From assembly GCF_001975725.1 (NCBI RefSeq), contig NZ_CP019434.1:372001-436000 (forward strand): 64,000 nt of DNA, written 5' to 3'. Numbering within the stretch: the stretch's first letter is position 1; the number at the start of each line of letters is the position of its first letter. The stretch is from Acidihalobacter ferrooxydans (GTDB taxonomy: Bacteria > Pseudomonadota > Gammaproteobacteria > DSM-5130 > Acidihalobacteraceae). Made by a program: the position numbers and the translations under genes. This document shows, piece after piece, positions 36,105 through 45,726 of the stretch. Below the pieces are notes generated by a model that was given only the letters and a program-made list of their open reading frames with translations, was not told the DNA's origin and did no database searches.

Positions 36105-36683
36105 ATGGCTCGCACTGAATCCACCATGCTCGAACTCGGCACCCCCGCGCCCGACTTCAGCCTGCCCGACGTGATCAGCGGAACCACCGTATCGCTGGCC
36201 GACTTCGCCGGCAAGCCGCTACTGGTCGCCTTCATCTGCGTGCACTGCCCCTATGTGCAGCTCATCCGCCACGAATTCGCGCGTTACGCCCGCGAATACA
36301 TGCCCAAGGGGCTGGCCGTGGTCGGCATCCAGTCCAACGACATCGCCAGCCATCCCGAGGACGGCCCGGACAGCATGCGCGACGATGCCCGCCGTTTTCG
36401 CTACGGCTTCCCCTACCTGCTGGACGAAAAGCAGGACGTCGCCAAGGCCTACTTCGCCGCCTGCACGCCGGATCTTTTCCTGTTCGACGCCGACCACCGG
36501 CTTTACTACCGCGGCGAATTTGACGCCTCGCGCCCCGGCAGCGACGTGCCCGTGACCGGCAATGAACTGCGCGCCGCCACCGATGCCTTGCTCGCAGGCC
36601 ACCCCGCGCCTGCCGAGCAGCGGCCGAGCATGGGCTGCAACATCAAGTGGAAGCCCGGCAACGAACCGGCGTATTACGGCTGA
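36105..36683 (+). CDS. peroxiredoxin-like thioredoxin-fold protein (PRX_like1)
   Basis: A 192-aa AhpC/TSA-type thioredoxin-fold protein. It begins with the typical LGTPAPDFSLPDV and carries the redox motif CVHCPYVQLIRHEF, a variant of the CNHCPYV motif of the PRX_like1 group. The C-terminal SMGCNIKWKPGNEP is also characteristic of that group. A strong AGGAGGAAG ribosome site precedes the ATG. It follows nhaA by 17 bases and may be co-transcribed. The reductant and oxidised substrate are not known. Confidence 0.9.
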   Translation: MARTESTMLELGTPAPDFSLPDVISGTTVSLADFAGKPLLVAFICVHCPYVQLIRHEFARYAREYMPKGLAVVGIQSNDIASHPEDGPDSMRDDARRFRYGFPYLLDEKQDVAKAYFAACTPDLFLFDADHRLYYRGEFDASRPGSDVPVTGNELRAATDALLAGHPAPAEQRPSMGCNIKWKPGNEPAYYG

Positions 36684-36704
36684 TCGGGCTCATTCAGCCG
36701 ATAT

Positions 36705-36795
36705 ATTCTGGCGGATCGAGGCGATGCACATGGGCCATGAACCCGTCGTTCCATCGTCGCAGCCGTTTTTTTCCAGACCCTACAGGCTCTTGGGG
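36705..36795 (+). repeat. degenerate, internally deleted MITE family A copy
   Basis: The stretch CCATCGTCGCAGCCG at 36751-36765 followed by TTTTTTCCAGACCCTACAGG matches the right end of the element at 25741-25909, and GGCGGATCGAGGCGATG matches its left part; the middle is missing. It lies between the PRX-like gene and sppA. Confidence 0.5.
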
Positions 36796-36836
36796 TAAAC
36801 TAGCGCGACTGCCCTGTTGCCACGGAACCTACCCGC

Positions 36837-38666
36837 ATGCGTATTCTGCTTCTTCCCTTTATCTGGCTCGGCCGCGTGTTGCACTGGCTGCGCGTCGGTG
36901 TGCTCAACCTGCTGACGCTGGCGGTGCTGGCGTTTATCGCCATCGGTCTGATCGCCAAGTCCCCGCATCACGTCGCGGTGCCTTCGAAAGCCGCGCTGGT
37001 GCTCGCGCCGAACGGGCCGCTGCTCTATGTTCGTAGCCAGTCCTGGGAACAGCGCCTGTTCGACGATCTCAATCAGCGCAAGCCCTCGGGCGTGCTGGTG
37101 CGGCACATGGTCGAGGCCATCGATCGCGCCGCGACCGACCCGCGCATCCACCTGCTCGAACTCAATCTGAGCGACTTCGGCGGCGGCAGCATTACCCAAC
37201 TCGACACCGTCGCCCGCGCCCTGCAACGTTTCCGGGCGAGTGGTAAGCCGATCTACGCCTATGCCCCGGCGTATACCCAGGGCAGTTATTTGCTGGCCGC
37301 GCAGGCCAATCACATTTATATGCCCTCGCTGGGCATGGCTCTGATCGGTGGGTTCACCGCCGACCATCTCTATTTCAAGGGACTGCTCGACAAGCTCGGC
37401 GTCACCGTCTACGCCTTTCGCAAGGGCAAATACAAATCCGCCGTCGAACCGCTGACGCGCACCGACATGTCCGCCGCCGCGCAGACCGAGAACGAAGCCT
37501 GGCTTTCCGAGTGGTGGAAGACCTATGTCGACACCGTCGCCAAGGGACGCAAGCTGCCTGCTGCGCACATCTCCGCCTATGCCGACAATCTGTCGCAACT
37601 GATTACCGCCAGCGGCGGTAACGGCGCCGAACTGGCGCTCAAACAGGGCTTGATCACCCACATCGGCAACGAACGCAGTTTCAAGCGCGCGATCGCCGCC
37701 AAGCTGCAGCAGCCGGTGCGCAAGCTGCACAGCATTGATCTGGACCGCTACCTTGCCGCCACGCAGCGCACGTCCTCCGCGAAGGACATCATCGCAGTGG
37801 TGCCGATCGATGGTGCGCTGATGCCCGGCAGTCAGGACAATCCCGGCACCGTCGCCGCGACGCTCACCGTGGACCAGATCGACCGGCTGGTCCACGACAA
37901 AAACGTCAAGGCCGTGGTGCTTCAGGTCAACAGCCCTGGCGGCAGCGTGGATGCCGCCGAAGCCATCCGCGAGGCCGTGCTGCGGTTGCGCAAGGCCGGC
38001 AAGCCGGTGGTGGTGTCGATGGGCACGCTGGGCGCTTCGGGCGCATACTGGCTGTCCACCGCTGCTGATCGCATCTACGCCCATCCGACCACCCTGGCCG
38101 CCGACATCGGCGTGTTCGCCCTGTTCCCGAACTATGCCGGCACACTCGCCAAACTCGGCATCGGTTACTCGGGTGTCGCCACCACACCCAGCGCGGGCGC
38201 CCTTTCACCCTATGCGCCACTCACGCCGACCACCCGAAAGGCGATGCAGGCCGTGGTCGACCATCTCTACGGGCGTTTCGTCAAGCTCGTGGCCCATGCG
38301 CGGCACCTGTCGCTGGCGCAAGCCGGGAAAGTGGCTCAGGGACGCGCCTGGAGCGGTGTGGACGCCCGGCGTCTGGGGCTGGTCGACGGACTGGGCGGGA
38401 TGCGCGAAGCGCTGGCGGAAACCGTCAAGCTGGCGAAACTGAAGACCGGCGCGTATCGCGTGGATTACCTGCCGGAGCCGCGCGGTTCGCATCCGTTCGC
38501 GCTGGCCCGGCACGTCGCGATGCTCAGCCTGCGCGAGGCGCTGCTGCCGGCCGGTCTCGACACGCCGCCGGTGAGCGAAGGTCTGGCACAGATGCGGCTG
38601 TTGCTTGACCACGCACAGCCCTACGGCCTGTTCGCCTATCTGCCCGTCGCGCCGCGCATTCGCTGA
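36837..38666 (+). CDS. sppA: signal peptide peptidase SppA, 67K type
   Basis: A 609-aa inner-membrane serine protease that degrades cleaved signal peptides. An N-terminal membrane anchor (LLNLLTLAVLAFIAIGLIA region, residues about 15-40) is followed by two tandem peptidase_S49 domains. The catalytic Lys is in the first domain (FRKGKYKSAVEPLTRTDMS) and the nucleophile Ser in the second (SMGTLGASGAYWLSTAAD), the dyad arrangement of the E. coli 67-kDa enzyme. Length matches. It is monocistronic here, with a degenerate MITE just upstream. Confidence 0.95.
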   Translation: MRILLLPFIWLGRVLHWLRVGVLNLLTLAVLAFIAIGLIAKSPHHVAVPSKAALVLAPNGPLLYVRSQSWEQRLFDDLNQRKPSGVLVRHMVEAIDRAATDPRIHLLELNLSDFGGGSITQLDTVARALQRFRASGKPIYAYAPAYTQGSYLLAAQANHIYMPSLGMALIGGFTADHLYFKGLLDKLGVTVYAFRKGKYKSAVEPLTRTDMSAAAQTENEAWLSEWWKTYVDTVAKGRKLPAAHISAYADNLSQLITASGGNGAELALKQGLITHIGNERSFKRAIAAKLQQPVRKLHSIDLDRYLAATQRTSSAKDIIAVVPIDGALMPGSQDNPGTVAATLTVDQIDRLVHDKNVKAVVLQVNSPGGSVDAAEAIREAVLRLRKAGKPVVVSMGTLGASGAYWLSTAADRIYAHPTTLAADIGVFALFPNYAGTLAKLGIGYSGVATTPSAGALSPYAPLTPTTRKAMQAVVDHLYGRFVKLVAHARHLSLAQAGKVAQGRAWSGVDARRLGLVDGLGGMREALAETVKLAKLKTGAYRVDYLPEPRGSHPFALARHVAMLSLREALLPAGLDTPPVSEGLAQMRLLLDHAQPYGLFAYLPVAPRIR

Positions 38667-38712
38667 ACCGGGCGGTGAAAAGATCTTGCCGTCCGTGCCG
38701 GGACTGCCTTAG

Positions 38713-38757
38713 CCCGGATGTTTCACAACTACCGCTGATAGTTGTGCAATATCCGGG
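38713..38757. repeat. 45-bp imperfect palindrome (short member of repeat family C)
   Basis: CCCGGAT (38713-38719) pairs with ATCCGGG (38751-38757), and ACAACTA pairs with TAGTTGT inside. The arms resemble the ends of the MITE at 45876-46026. It directly abuts the stop codon of the small ORF at 38758-38916 and may act as its 3-prime hairpin, but has no T tract. Confidence 0.65.
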
Positions 38758-38916
38758 TCAGGCTTCGGGCTTGTCTTTGTTCGTCGGCGTGGCAACCTCT
38801 GGCGTATCGCATTGCTTTTTTCGGCACGCGCCGCAGAATCGTGTGAACGCGATGAATAGCCCCACCGCAACAACCCAGATAAGTACGGTGAGACCGGCCA
38901 GCACAAGTTCGGACAT
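38758..38916 (-). CDS. small single-span membrane protein with cysteine motif
   Basis: A 52-aa frame starting MSELVLAGLTVLIWVVAVGL. It has one hydrophobic helix (residues about 4-25) followed by a polar tail with three cysteines in FCGACRKKQC and a charged end NKDKPEA. A G-rich stretch ending GGGGGGAA lies 7 bases before the ATG. Codon use is consistent with real coding and the frame fills an otherwise empty gap between sppA and ndh. I do not recognise a family. The CxxC-like pair could bind metal or form a disulfide. Confidence 0.5.
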   Translation of the reverse strand: MSELVLAGLTVLIWVVAVGLFIAFTRFCGACRKKQCDTPEVATPTNKDKPEA

Positions 38917-39179
38917 GAGCGATTCCCCCCCCATCGGCGCGTGCTGGACTCTGGTGGCAGTAGTTGCGGTGGATACGCGAGTGCTTCATGCCTCATGCGT
39001 CGCCCATGTGCTGCGCCGGAATTTCCTGCGCCAGAATTTCCTGCGCCGGAATTTCTTGAGCGAGAATCCGCAAAAACGCCGAAACAATGGCAAAACGCGG
39101 CAGTGTGTTCGTCGTGTGGCCCTGCGCCGCGCAGTGCCGCGTCAATCGAGCATAGTCGGTGCAGCCCGATTTGCCAGCT
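38917..39179. repeat. gap with three 15-bp tandem repeats
   Basis: Non-coding. At 39012-39056 three head-to-tail copies of TGCGCCGGAATTTCC (second copy with A for G, last copy ending in T) are present. Nothing else is recognised. Confidence 0.6.
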
Positions 39180-40493
39180 TCAGTGCAGCTTGATTTCCGG
39201 ATTGACGCTGCGGCGCAGGAGGTTGGCGAGCGTCAGCGCGAGTGTACGCAGCCAGCCGTGCAGGGCGACCTGATGCATTTTGTGCAGACTCAGATACACC
39301 ACTCGCGCAACGAAGCCGGAGATCCACACGCTGCCGGTCAGTGAACCCATCAGGCTGCCGACGGTGCTGTAGTGCCCGAGCGTGACCAGCGAGCCATAGT
39401 CGCGGTAGACGTATGTGCCGATGTCCTCGCGTCCGCGCAAGCGGCGCTCGATGGCGCGGGCCACGAAGCTGGCCTGTTGGTGCGCCGTCTGCGCACGCGG
39501 TGGCACGCGGCGTCCTTCGGCGTCGGGCGGGAAGTCGGCGCAGTCGCCGATGGCGAAAATGCTGTCGTCGAGCGTGGTCAGCAGGTTGCGCCGTACGGCC
39601 AGTTGGTGGTTGCGGTTGGTTTCCAGGCCGTCGAGATTGTCCAGGCAGTCCGGCGCGCGGATGCCGGCCGCCCAGACCTTGATTGCAGCGGGCATGAATT
39701 CGCCGTCGGCAGTGTGGATGCCTTCGCGGGTGACTTCGGTGACGCGTTTGTCGACGTGTACTCGCACCCCCAGACCTTCGAGTTCGGCGGTCACGTCGCG
39801 GCTGAGGCGTTCCGGCAGGGCGGGCAGAATGCGCGAGCCGGCCTCGAACAGCGACAGGTGTACACGGTGCTCGGGATCGAGTTCGTCGAAGCCGTATTGG
39901 GTTAGCTGACGGGCGACATGGTGCATTTGCGCGGCGAGTTCGACGCCGGTGGCGCCGCCGCCGACGATGACGACCTCCAGCGCATCGCCGGTGGCGCCGG
40001 GTTTGTGGGTGCCGGCGCGCAAGAGTGCTTCGAGCAGACGGTGCTGAAAATGCTGTGCCTCGGGCAGGCTGTCGAGAAACCAGCAATGCTCCGCGACGCC
40101 CGGGGTGTGGAAGTCGTTGGAGACGCTGCCGACCGCGATGACCAGGGTGTCGTAGGCAAAATCGCGGCGCGGGATGAGTTCTTCACCGGCCTCGTTGAGA
40201 TTGGGGGCGAGCCAGACGCGCCGTTGCGTGCGGTCGATGCTTTCCAGGCTGCCGATGCGGAAGTTCATGTGATGCCGGCGCGCGTGCCCGAGCAGGGTGA
40301 TCGCATGCTCGGCGGGATCGAGCGTGCCGGCGGCGACTTCATGCAGCAGGGGTTTCCATAAATGGGTGCGTTGCGCGTCGATCAGCGTGATCGAGGCGCG
40401 TTTGCGCTTGCCGAGGCGATTGCCGAGACGGGTCGCCAGTTCCAGTCCGGCGGCGCCGCCGCCGACGATGACGATGCGGTGGGGTGTGGACAT
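39180..40493 (-). CDS. ndh: type II NADH dehydrogenase
   Basis: A 437-aa membrane-associated FAD enzyme that transfers electrons from NADH to quinone without proton pumping. The FAD-binding motif VIVGGGAAGLELATRLG is at the N-terminus, and the NADH-binding motif VIVGGGATGVELAAQM near residue 170. A third FAD motif, IFAIGDCADFP, is near 320. The C-terminal amphipathic region (LHKMHQVALHGWLRTLALTLANLLRR) would anchor the protein to the membrane. Length and motifs are normal. Confidence 0.95.
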   Translation of the reverse strand: MSTPHRIVIVGGGAAGLELATRLGNRLGKRKRASITLIDAQRTHLWKPLLHEVAAGTLDPAEHAITLLGHARRHHMNFRIGSLESIDRTQRRVWLAPNLNEAGEELIPRRDFAYDTLVIAVGSVSNDFHTPGVAEHCWFLDSLPEAQHFQHRLLEALLRAGTHKPGATGDALEVVIVGGGATGVELAAQMHHVARQLTQYGFDELDPEHRVHLSLFEAGSRILPALPERLSRDVTAELEGLGVRVHVDKRVTEVTREGIHTADGEFMPAAIKVWAAGIRAPDCLDNLDGLETNRNHQLAVRRNLLTTLDDSIFAIGDCADFPPDAEGRRVPPRAQTAHQQASFVARAIERRLRGREDIGTYVYRDYGSLVTLGHYSTVGSLMGSLTGSVWISGFVARVVYLSLHKMHQVALHGWLRTLALTLANLLRRSVNPEIKLH

Positions 40494-40703
40494 AGGGCAG
40501 GCTCTTGTGGGAGGTCAGGGTTGCATGTGCGGCCGGATTTAACAAGGCTGTTGTTGTCTGCTCATGTGACACGACTGAGCGTCAAAAAACGGGCTCTGGT
40601 GCTTTTGTGCGCTGTAAACTGCGGTTTTTAGCTCGACAATCCTTCTCTCACGCTGGGTTGAACGTATATCAAAAGCCTTGTTAACCGGTGCTGGAGCGGG
40701 CTT

Positions 40704-41327
40704 TCAGTCGTCGAGCACGCGTTCCAGGGCCGCTTTGACGGCAGGCTCGGCACCGGGTCCGTACTGCGTCCGGCCGGGTACGAACGTGTCGGTGAAGGCA
40801 TAGTCGAAGACCAGGTCCTGCACGCCGAGTGATCCGAACAGACGGCTTTCGGCGCAGTAGTCGTCGGCGTGCGGGATCAGCGTCGGCCAGCCATCGGGGC
40901 CGGGCTCCAGCGCCGGGCCGAAGAACACCGCGCCGGGTTTGTTCTTGAGCCGCATCGCGCAGGTGCCGGCGGTGACGCCGGACATCGGGAGGAAGTCGAT
41001 GGTGCGGGTCAGCTTGTTGCGCTTGCTGTCCAGAGTGATGTCGATGGTGCCGGCGATGGCCGCCGCCTCGGGTTCGCTGGAAATGCTCTCGGCGCCGCTT
41101 GCCGTACGCCAGCGGTCGAGGTCGCGCGCGCCGCGTGCGCTGGGCAGGAAGATATAGCGCAGCGGCGCGACGGCTTGCAGCGCGTCGAGCAGCGCGGCGT
41201 CGAAGGGCGGGGTGTTGACCAGCACGCCTTCGGCCTTTTTGTCGGCGATGTAATAGACCGCCGGGGCGGGTACGGTGCTCAAATAGTAGAGGGTGCGGTC
41301 ACGCAGGCTCACGAGTTCTTGCAGCAT
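40704..41327 (-). CDS. MBL-fold-like protein lacking the metal-binding motif
   Basis: A 207-aa protein of unknown function. The pattern of strands (VYYIADKKAEGVLVNTPPFDAALLDAL followed by VAPLRYIFLPS) resembles metallo-beta-lactamase-fold proteins, but the HxHxDH metal motif is replaced by SARGARDLDRW, so the usual di-metal site is absent. Gene is on the minus strand, about 210 bases from ndh and 146 bases from plsC, likely monocistronic. I am confident it is a real gene from length and codon use, not about the fold. Confidence 0.6.
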   Translation of the reverse strand: MLQELVSLRDRTLYYLSTVPAPAVYYIADKKAEGVLVNTPPFDAALLDALQAVAPLRYIFLPSARGARDLDRWRTASGAESISSEPEAAAIAGTIDITLDSKRNKLTRTIDFLPMSGVTAGTCAMRLKNKPGAVFFGPALEPGPDGWPTLIPHADDYCAESRLFGSLGVQDLVFDYAFTDTFVPGRTQYGPGAEPAVKAALERVLDD

Positions 41328-41403
41328 TGGAGTGTCTCCTGATGGTCAGGCGAGTGCGGGAGATGCCCTGTTCGACAATGACGCAGTTTACCGGAGTCAT
41401 CAA

Positions 41404-41470
41404 GTCCGGATGCTTCATAAACCCGGACAAGGGAGAGCGAGCAGACGCTTTCGAGCGCCGCATGCGGCGC
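41404..41470. repeat. two inverted repeats after plsC
   Basis: GCGCCGCATGCGGCGC (41455-41470) is a perfect 16-bp palindrome three bases past the plsC stop. GTCCGG (41404-41409) and CCGGAC (41423-41428) form a second hairpin whose loop sequence ATGCTTCATAA matches repeat family C. Neither has a T tract, but together they may end the glyQ operon transcript. Confidence 0.5.
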
Positions 41471-41473
41471 CGT

Positions 41474-42196
41474 TCAGTCGTCGATCAGCGTTTCGAGTTC
41501 GGCGGTGCGCGCCTTGATCCAGGCCTCGGCTTCGGCGTTGATGGCCTCGGCACTGCGGCCCTGGGTTTCGATGGGCGGGCCGATGGAAACGGTCACCGTG
41601 CCGGGGTAGAGAGGCAGGCTTTTGCGCGGCCAGCACAGCCCGGCGTTGTGGGCGACCGGGACGATGGGCACGCCGGTGTGCGCGGCTAGGCGCGCGGCGC
41701 CGGTCTTGAAGCGCTTGTGTTCACCGACTGCGGCCCGTGTGCCTTCGGGGAAGATGACGATCCAGATGCCGCGGCGCAGACGGTCGCCGCCCTGCTCGAT
41801 GAGTTGCTGGCCGGCCTGCTGACCTTTCGAGCGGTCGATCGCAATCGGTTCGATCATGCGCAGACCCCAGCCAAGCAGCGGCATGCGCAGGAGTTCGCGC
41901 TTGAGCACCCAGGTCTGAGGCGGAAAGATCGACTGGAACGCAAAGGTTTCCCATCCGGATTGATGTTTGGACATGATGATGGAGGCGCGCGGCGGGATGT
42001 TTTCCTGGCCCTCGACGCGGTAGCGGATGCCGCACAGCGGGCCGAGCAGCCAGACCACGAAACGCGTCCACAGGGTGATGAAGCGATAACGCGGCATAAA
42101 GCCCGTAACCGGCCACAGCAGCAGGCCGCCGATAACGAAGGGCAGGGTGGCCACGGCGGCGATGATGGCCCACAGCCAGGCGCGCAAGCGGTTCAT
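41474..42196 (-). CDS. plsC: 1-acyl-sn-glycerol-3-phosphate acyltransferase
   Basis: A 240-aa lysophosphatidic acid acyltransferase of the inner membrane, making phosphatidic acid. An N-terminal helix (LWAIIAAVATLPFVIGGLLLW) anchors it. The acyltransferase motif 1 reads SKHQSGWETFAF (HX4E rather than HX4D, a common variant) and motif 3 is FPEGTRAAVGEH. It is the last of four overlapping genes, glyQ-glyS-gmhB-plsC, with an ATGA overlap with gmhB. This neighbourhood is common in gammaproteobacteria. Confidence 0.93.
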   Translation of the reverse strand: MNRLRAWLWAIIAAVATLPFVIGGLLLWPVTGFMPRYRFITLWTRFVVWLLGPLCGIRYRVEGQENIPPRASIIMSKHQSGWETFAFQSIFPPQTWVLKRELLRMPLLGWGLRMIEPIAIDRSKGQQAGQQLIEQGGDRLRRGIWIVIFPEGTRAAVGEHKRFKTGAARLAAHTGVPIVPVAHNAGLCWPRKSLPLYPGTVTVSIGPPIETQGRSAEAINAEAEAWIKARTAELETLIDD

Positions 42197-42738
42197 GCGG
42201 GTGACTCGGCGGTGAGCGTGGCGGCGACCTGGGCGAGATCGTCGAACACTGGCAGACTTGCAGGCAGCATGCCCGCCGCGAGGGTGCGTTCGCCCTTGCC
42301 GGTGCGCACGAGCATCGGCTGCGCATCGACCAGCAGGGCGGCTTCGATGTCGCGCAGGGAGTCGCCGACGGCGGGCACGCCGGTGAGGTCGGCGTCATAG
42401 CGGCGTGCGATCTGCGTGAACAGGCCGGCGTCGGGCTTGCGGCAGTCGCAGCCGTCGTCCGGCCCGTGGGGGCAGAAGAATACGGCGTCGATATGGCCGC
42501 CGTGCCGGGCCAGCAGACGGTGCATTTTTTGGTGTATGGCAGCGAGCGTTGCGATGTCGAACAGCCCCCGTGCGATGCCGGATTGATTGGTGGCCACGGT
42601 GACAGTGTAGCCGGCCTCGTTGAGCCGGGCGATGGCTTCCAGGCTGCCGGGCAGCGGCTCCCATTCGTCCGGCGACTTGATGTACGCATCCGAGTCGCGG
42701 TTGATGACGCCGTCGCGGTCGAGCACGATCAGTTTCAT
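42193..42738 (-). CDS. gmhB: D-glycero-beta-D-manno-heptose 1,7-bisphosphate 7-phosphatase
   Basis: A 181-aa HAD-superfamily phosphatase of the lipopolysaccharide heptose pathway. The catalytic motif is DRDGVIN near residue 8. Motif II is VATNQSGIARGLF. The structural zinc loop is CPHGPDDGCDCRKP. Motif III and IV residues lie in KPDAGLFTQIA and AVGDSLRDIEAA. Length is normal. It overlaps glyS by an ATGA junction. Confidence 0.95.
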   Translation of the reverse strand: MKLIVLDRDGVINRDSDAYIKSPDEWEPLPGSLEAIARLNEAGYTVTVATNQSGIARGLFDIATLAAIHQKMHRLLARHGGHIDAVFFCPHGPDDGCDCRKPDAGLFTQIARRYDADLTGVPAVGDSLRDIEAALLVDAQPMLVRTGKGERTLAAGMLPASLPVFDDLAQVAATLTAESPA

Positions 42739-44813
42739 GGCTGTAGCCGGCCGAGGTCGGCAGTGCGCAGGAACAGGGCGGCCAGCCGGCGCAGCAGGGC
42801 GAGGCGGTTGCGGCGCAGCGCGGCGTCGTCGGTCATCACCATGACGTCGTCGAAGAATGCATCGACCGGCTCGCGCAGCGCGGCCAGGCGGGTCAGCGCG
42901 GGCGTGTGGCGTCCGTCTTCGAAGAGTGCTTCGACATCGTGCTCGGCCGCGACCAGCGCCGTGAGCAGCGCGCGTTCGGCGTCTGCCGCGAGCGCCGCCT
43001 CGTCGACTTCGCCGCTGGCTTCGTCGCCGGCCTGGCGCAGCAGGTTGCCGATGCGTTTGTTGGCGGCGGCCAGGCTCGCGGCGGCCGGCAGCGCGCGGAA
43101 AGCCTGCACGGCCTGTACGCGGCGGTCGAGGTCGGTCAGGCGGGTCGGGCGACAGGCGAGCACGGCGTCGACCACGTCGGCGGGAATGCCGCGCTCGGCG
43201 TAATAGCCGGTCAGGCGCTCCATGATGTAGTCGAAGACCTCGTCGACCGCCGGCTCGGTATCGACGCGATCGGCCAGGCCCTTGGCGGCCAGCAGGAGCA
43301 GCTCGTGCAGGTTCAGGTCGAGATTGCGCTCGATCAGGATGCGCACCACGCCGAGCGCGGCGCGACGCAGCGCGAACGGGTCTTTGGTGCCGCTGGGGCG
43401 CTGGCCGATGGCGAAGATGCCGATCAGGGTGTCGAGCTTGTCGGCCAGCGCGAGCGCTTCGCTGATCGGCCCGGCAGGCAGGGCGTCGCCGGCATGGGCG
43501 GGGCGGTACTGGTCTGCGATGGCCTGCGCAACGGCCTGCGGCTCGCCATCGTTGAGCGCGTAATAGCGGCCCATGGTGCCTTGCAGTTCAGGGAACTCGA
43601 AGACCATGCTGGTGACCAGATCACACTTGGACAGTTCGCCGGCGCGGTAGCCGCGCTGCGGGTCGGCGCCGAGGCGTTCGGTGATGGCCGCGGCCAGCGT
43701 GGCGAGGCGGTCGCTCTTGTGCAGCAGGGTGCCGAGCTGGTGTTGGAACACCATGCCGCGCAAGGCGCTGAGGCGCGCGGCGAGCGGCTGGCGGCGGTCC
43801 TGCTGCCAGAAGAATTCGGCATCCTGCAGGCGTGGGCGGATCACGCGTTCATTGCCGGTGCGGATCTGCGTGGGGTCGCGGCTTTCGATATTGGCGACGG
43901 TAATGAAGCGCGCCATCAGGCGTTCCTGGGCGTCGAGCACCGGGAAGTAGCGCTGGTTGTCCCGCATGGTGGTGATCAGCGCTTCCTGCGGCACATCGAG
44001 AAACCGCGGATCGAAGCTGCCGGCGATGGCGACCGGCCATTCGACCAGCGCGGTGACTTCGTCGAGCAGGTCTGCGTCGAGCATCGCCTGTCCGCCAAGT
44101 TCGCCTGCCAGCGTCTCGACCTGGGTCTTGATCGCGGCGCGCCGCCGGTCGAAGTCGGGCAGCACGTAGCCCTCGGTCTCCAGCAGCGCAGCGTAGGCGG
44201 CGGGCGCTTCAACCGTGAGCGGAGCGGGGTGGTGGGCGCGGTGACCGCGCGTTTCGCGGCCGCTTTTCACGCCCAGAACTTCGGCCTCGATCACGGTATC
44301 GCCGAGCAGTAGCACCAGCCAGTGAACCGGACGCACGAATTCGGCGGAACCCGCGCCCCAGCGCATGCGCTTGGCGATGGGCAGCTTGCCGAGCGCGGCG
44401 GTGAGAATCTCCGGCAGCAGGGCGGCGGTGGCGCGGCCCGCCTCGTGAAGGTACGCGCACAGCCAGGTGCCCTTGTCGGTTTCCAGGTGTTCGAGCGCAT
44501 CGACGTCCAGGCCCACCGAGCGGGCGAAGCCAGCAGCGGCTTTGGTGGGCTTGCCATCGGCGTCGAAGGCCGCGGCGAGCGCAGGGCCGCGGCGTTCGAT
44601 GCGCCGGTCCGGCTGGGTCAGTGGCACCCGTTCGAGATGCACCGCAAGACGCCGTGGCGTCGCATAGACGTGGCGTGCGCCAGCGGGTACGCCTGCGGCC
44701 TCCAGCCGCGTGGCGATTTGCGTGGCCAGCGCGTCGGCCAGCGCGCGCAGCGAACCCGGCGGCAGTTCCTCGGTGCCAAGTTCGATCAGCAGATCGGCGC
44801 GAGCGTCAGTCAT
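42735..44813 (-). CDS. glyS: glycine--tRNA ligase beta subunit
   Basis: The 692-aa beta subunit of the heterotetrameric glycyl-tRNA synthetase. It begins [23 protein letters not shown], typical of GlyS, and contains the HGHR-like HD-associated helices ([27 protein letters not shown]) and a C-terminal anticodon-binding DALR-like domain. Length matches the family (about 690 aa). It overlaps glyQ by eight bases and gmhB by four. Essential for protein synthesis. Confidence 0.97.
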   Translation of the reverse strand: MTDARADLLIELGTEELPPGSLRALADALATQIATRLEAAGVPAGARHVYATPRRLAVHLERVPLTQPDRRIERRGPALAAAFDADGKPTKAAAGFARSVGLDVDALEHLETDKGTWLCAYLHEAGRATAALLPEILTAALGKLPIAKRMRWGAGSAEFVRPVHWLVLLLGDTVIEAEVLGVKSGRETRGHRAHHPAPLTVEAPAAYAALLETEGYVLPDFDRRRAAIKTQVETLAGELGGQAMLDADLLDEVTALVEWPVAIAGSFDPRFLDVPQEALITTMRDNQRYFPVLDAQERLMARFITVANIESRDPTQIRTGNERVIRPRLQDAEFFWQQDRRQPLAARLSALRGMVFQHQLGTLLHKSDRLATLAAAITERLGADPQRGYRAGELSKCDLVTSMVFEFPELQGTMGRYYALNDGEPQAVAQAIADQYRPAHAGDALPAGPISEALALADKLDTLIGIFAIGQRPSGTKDPFALRRAALGVVRILIERNLDLNLHELLLLAAKGLADRVDTEPAVDEVFDYIMERLTGYYAERGIPADVVDAVLACRPTRLTDLDRRVQAVQAFRALPAAASLAAANKRIGNLLRQAGDEASGEVDEAALAADAERALLTALVAAEHDVEALFEDGRHTPALTRLAALREPVDAFFDDVMVMTDDAALRRNRLALLRRLAALFLRTADLGRLQP

Positions 44814-45726
44814 GAGGCACCTCCTGCGCAGCGTTCAGCATCGGAAACCCGAGTGACTCGCGGGCGCCGTAGTAGCTTTCGGCAATGCCGCGCGCGAGGG
44901 TGCGCACACGCAGAATGTAGCGCTGGCGTTCGGTCACGGAAATGGCCTGGCGGGCATCGAGCAGGTTGAAGGTATGCGAGGCCTTGAGCATCTGCTCGTA
45001 GGCCGGCAGCGGCAGGCCGGTTTCGATCAGCCGCGAGCTTTGCGCCTCGCAGGTGTCGAACCAGCCGAACAGCGCCTCGATGTCGGCCTGCTCGAAGTTG
45101 TAACGTGATTGCTCGACTTCGTTCTGGTGGAACACGTCGCCGTAGGTCACGGTGCCCTGCGGGCCGCGCGTCCAGACGAGGTCGTACACGCTTTCTACGT
45201 CCTGCAAGTACATCGCGATGCGTTCCAGGCCGTAGGTCAGTTCGCCGGTCACCGGGCTGCAGTCAAGGCCGCCGACCTGCTGGAAGTACGTGAACTGGGT
45301 GACTTCCATGCCGTTCAGCCAAATTTCCCAGCCGAGCCCCCAGGCCCCCAGCGTGGGCGATTCCCAGTTGTCCTCGACAAAGCGGATGTCGTGCACCAGT
45401 GGGTCCAGGCCCAGTGCGGCCAGCGAGCCGAGGTACAGCGCCTGAATGTCATCCGGCGACGGCTTGAGCACGACCTGAAACTGGTAATAGTGCTGCAGGC
45501 GATTCGGGTTCTCGCCGTAGCGACCGTCGGTCGGGCGGCGCGAGGGCTGCACGTAGGCGGCGCGCCAGGGCTCCGGGCCGATCGCGCGCAAGAAGGTGGC
45601 GGAATGGAAAGTACCCGCGCCGACCTCCATGTCGTAAGGCTGGAGCACCACACAGCCGTGCTGGCTCCAGTACTCCTGCAACGTACGGATAAGGTTCTGG
45701 AAGGTGGAAACGTCGTATTGGCTCAT
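44806..45726 (-). CDS. glyQ: glycine--tRNA ligase alpha subunit
   Basis: The 306-aa catalytic alpha subunit of glycyl-tRNA synthetase, class IIc. It begins with the family [18 protein letters not shown] segment and shows [20 protein letters not shown]-type motif 2 and [20 protein letters not shown]. The sequence is highly conserved. First gene of the operon; about 435 bases separate it from a divergent outer-membrane protein gene and hold a MITE. Confidence 0.98.
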   Translation of the reverse strand: MSQYDVSTFQNLIRTLQEYWSQHGCVVLQPYDMEVGAGTFHSATFLRAIGPEPWRAAYVQPSRRPTDGRYGENPNRLQHYYQFQVVLKPSPDDIQALYLGSLAALGLDPLVHDIRFVEDNWESPTLGAWGLGWEIWLNGMEVTQFTYFQQVGGLDCSPVTGELTYGLERIAMYLQDVESVYDLVWTRGPQGTVTYGDVFHQNEVEQSRYNFEQADIEALFGWFDTCEAQSSRLIETGLPLPAYEQMLKASHTFNLLDARQAISVTERQRYILRVRTLARGIAESYYGARESLGFPMLNAAQEVPHD

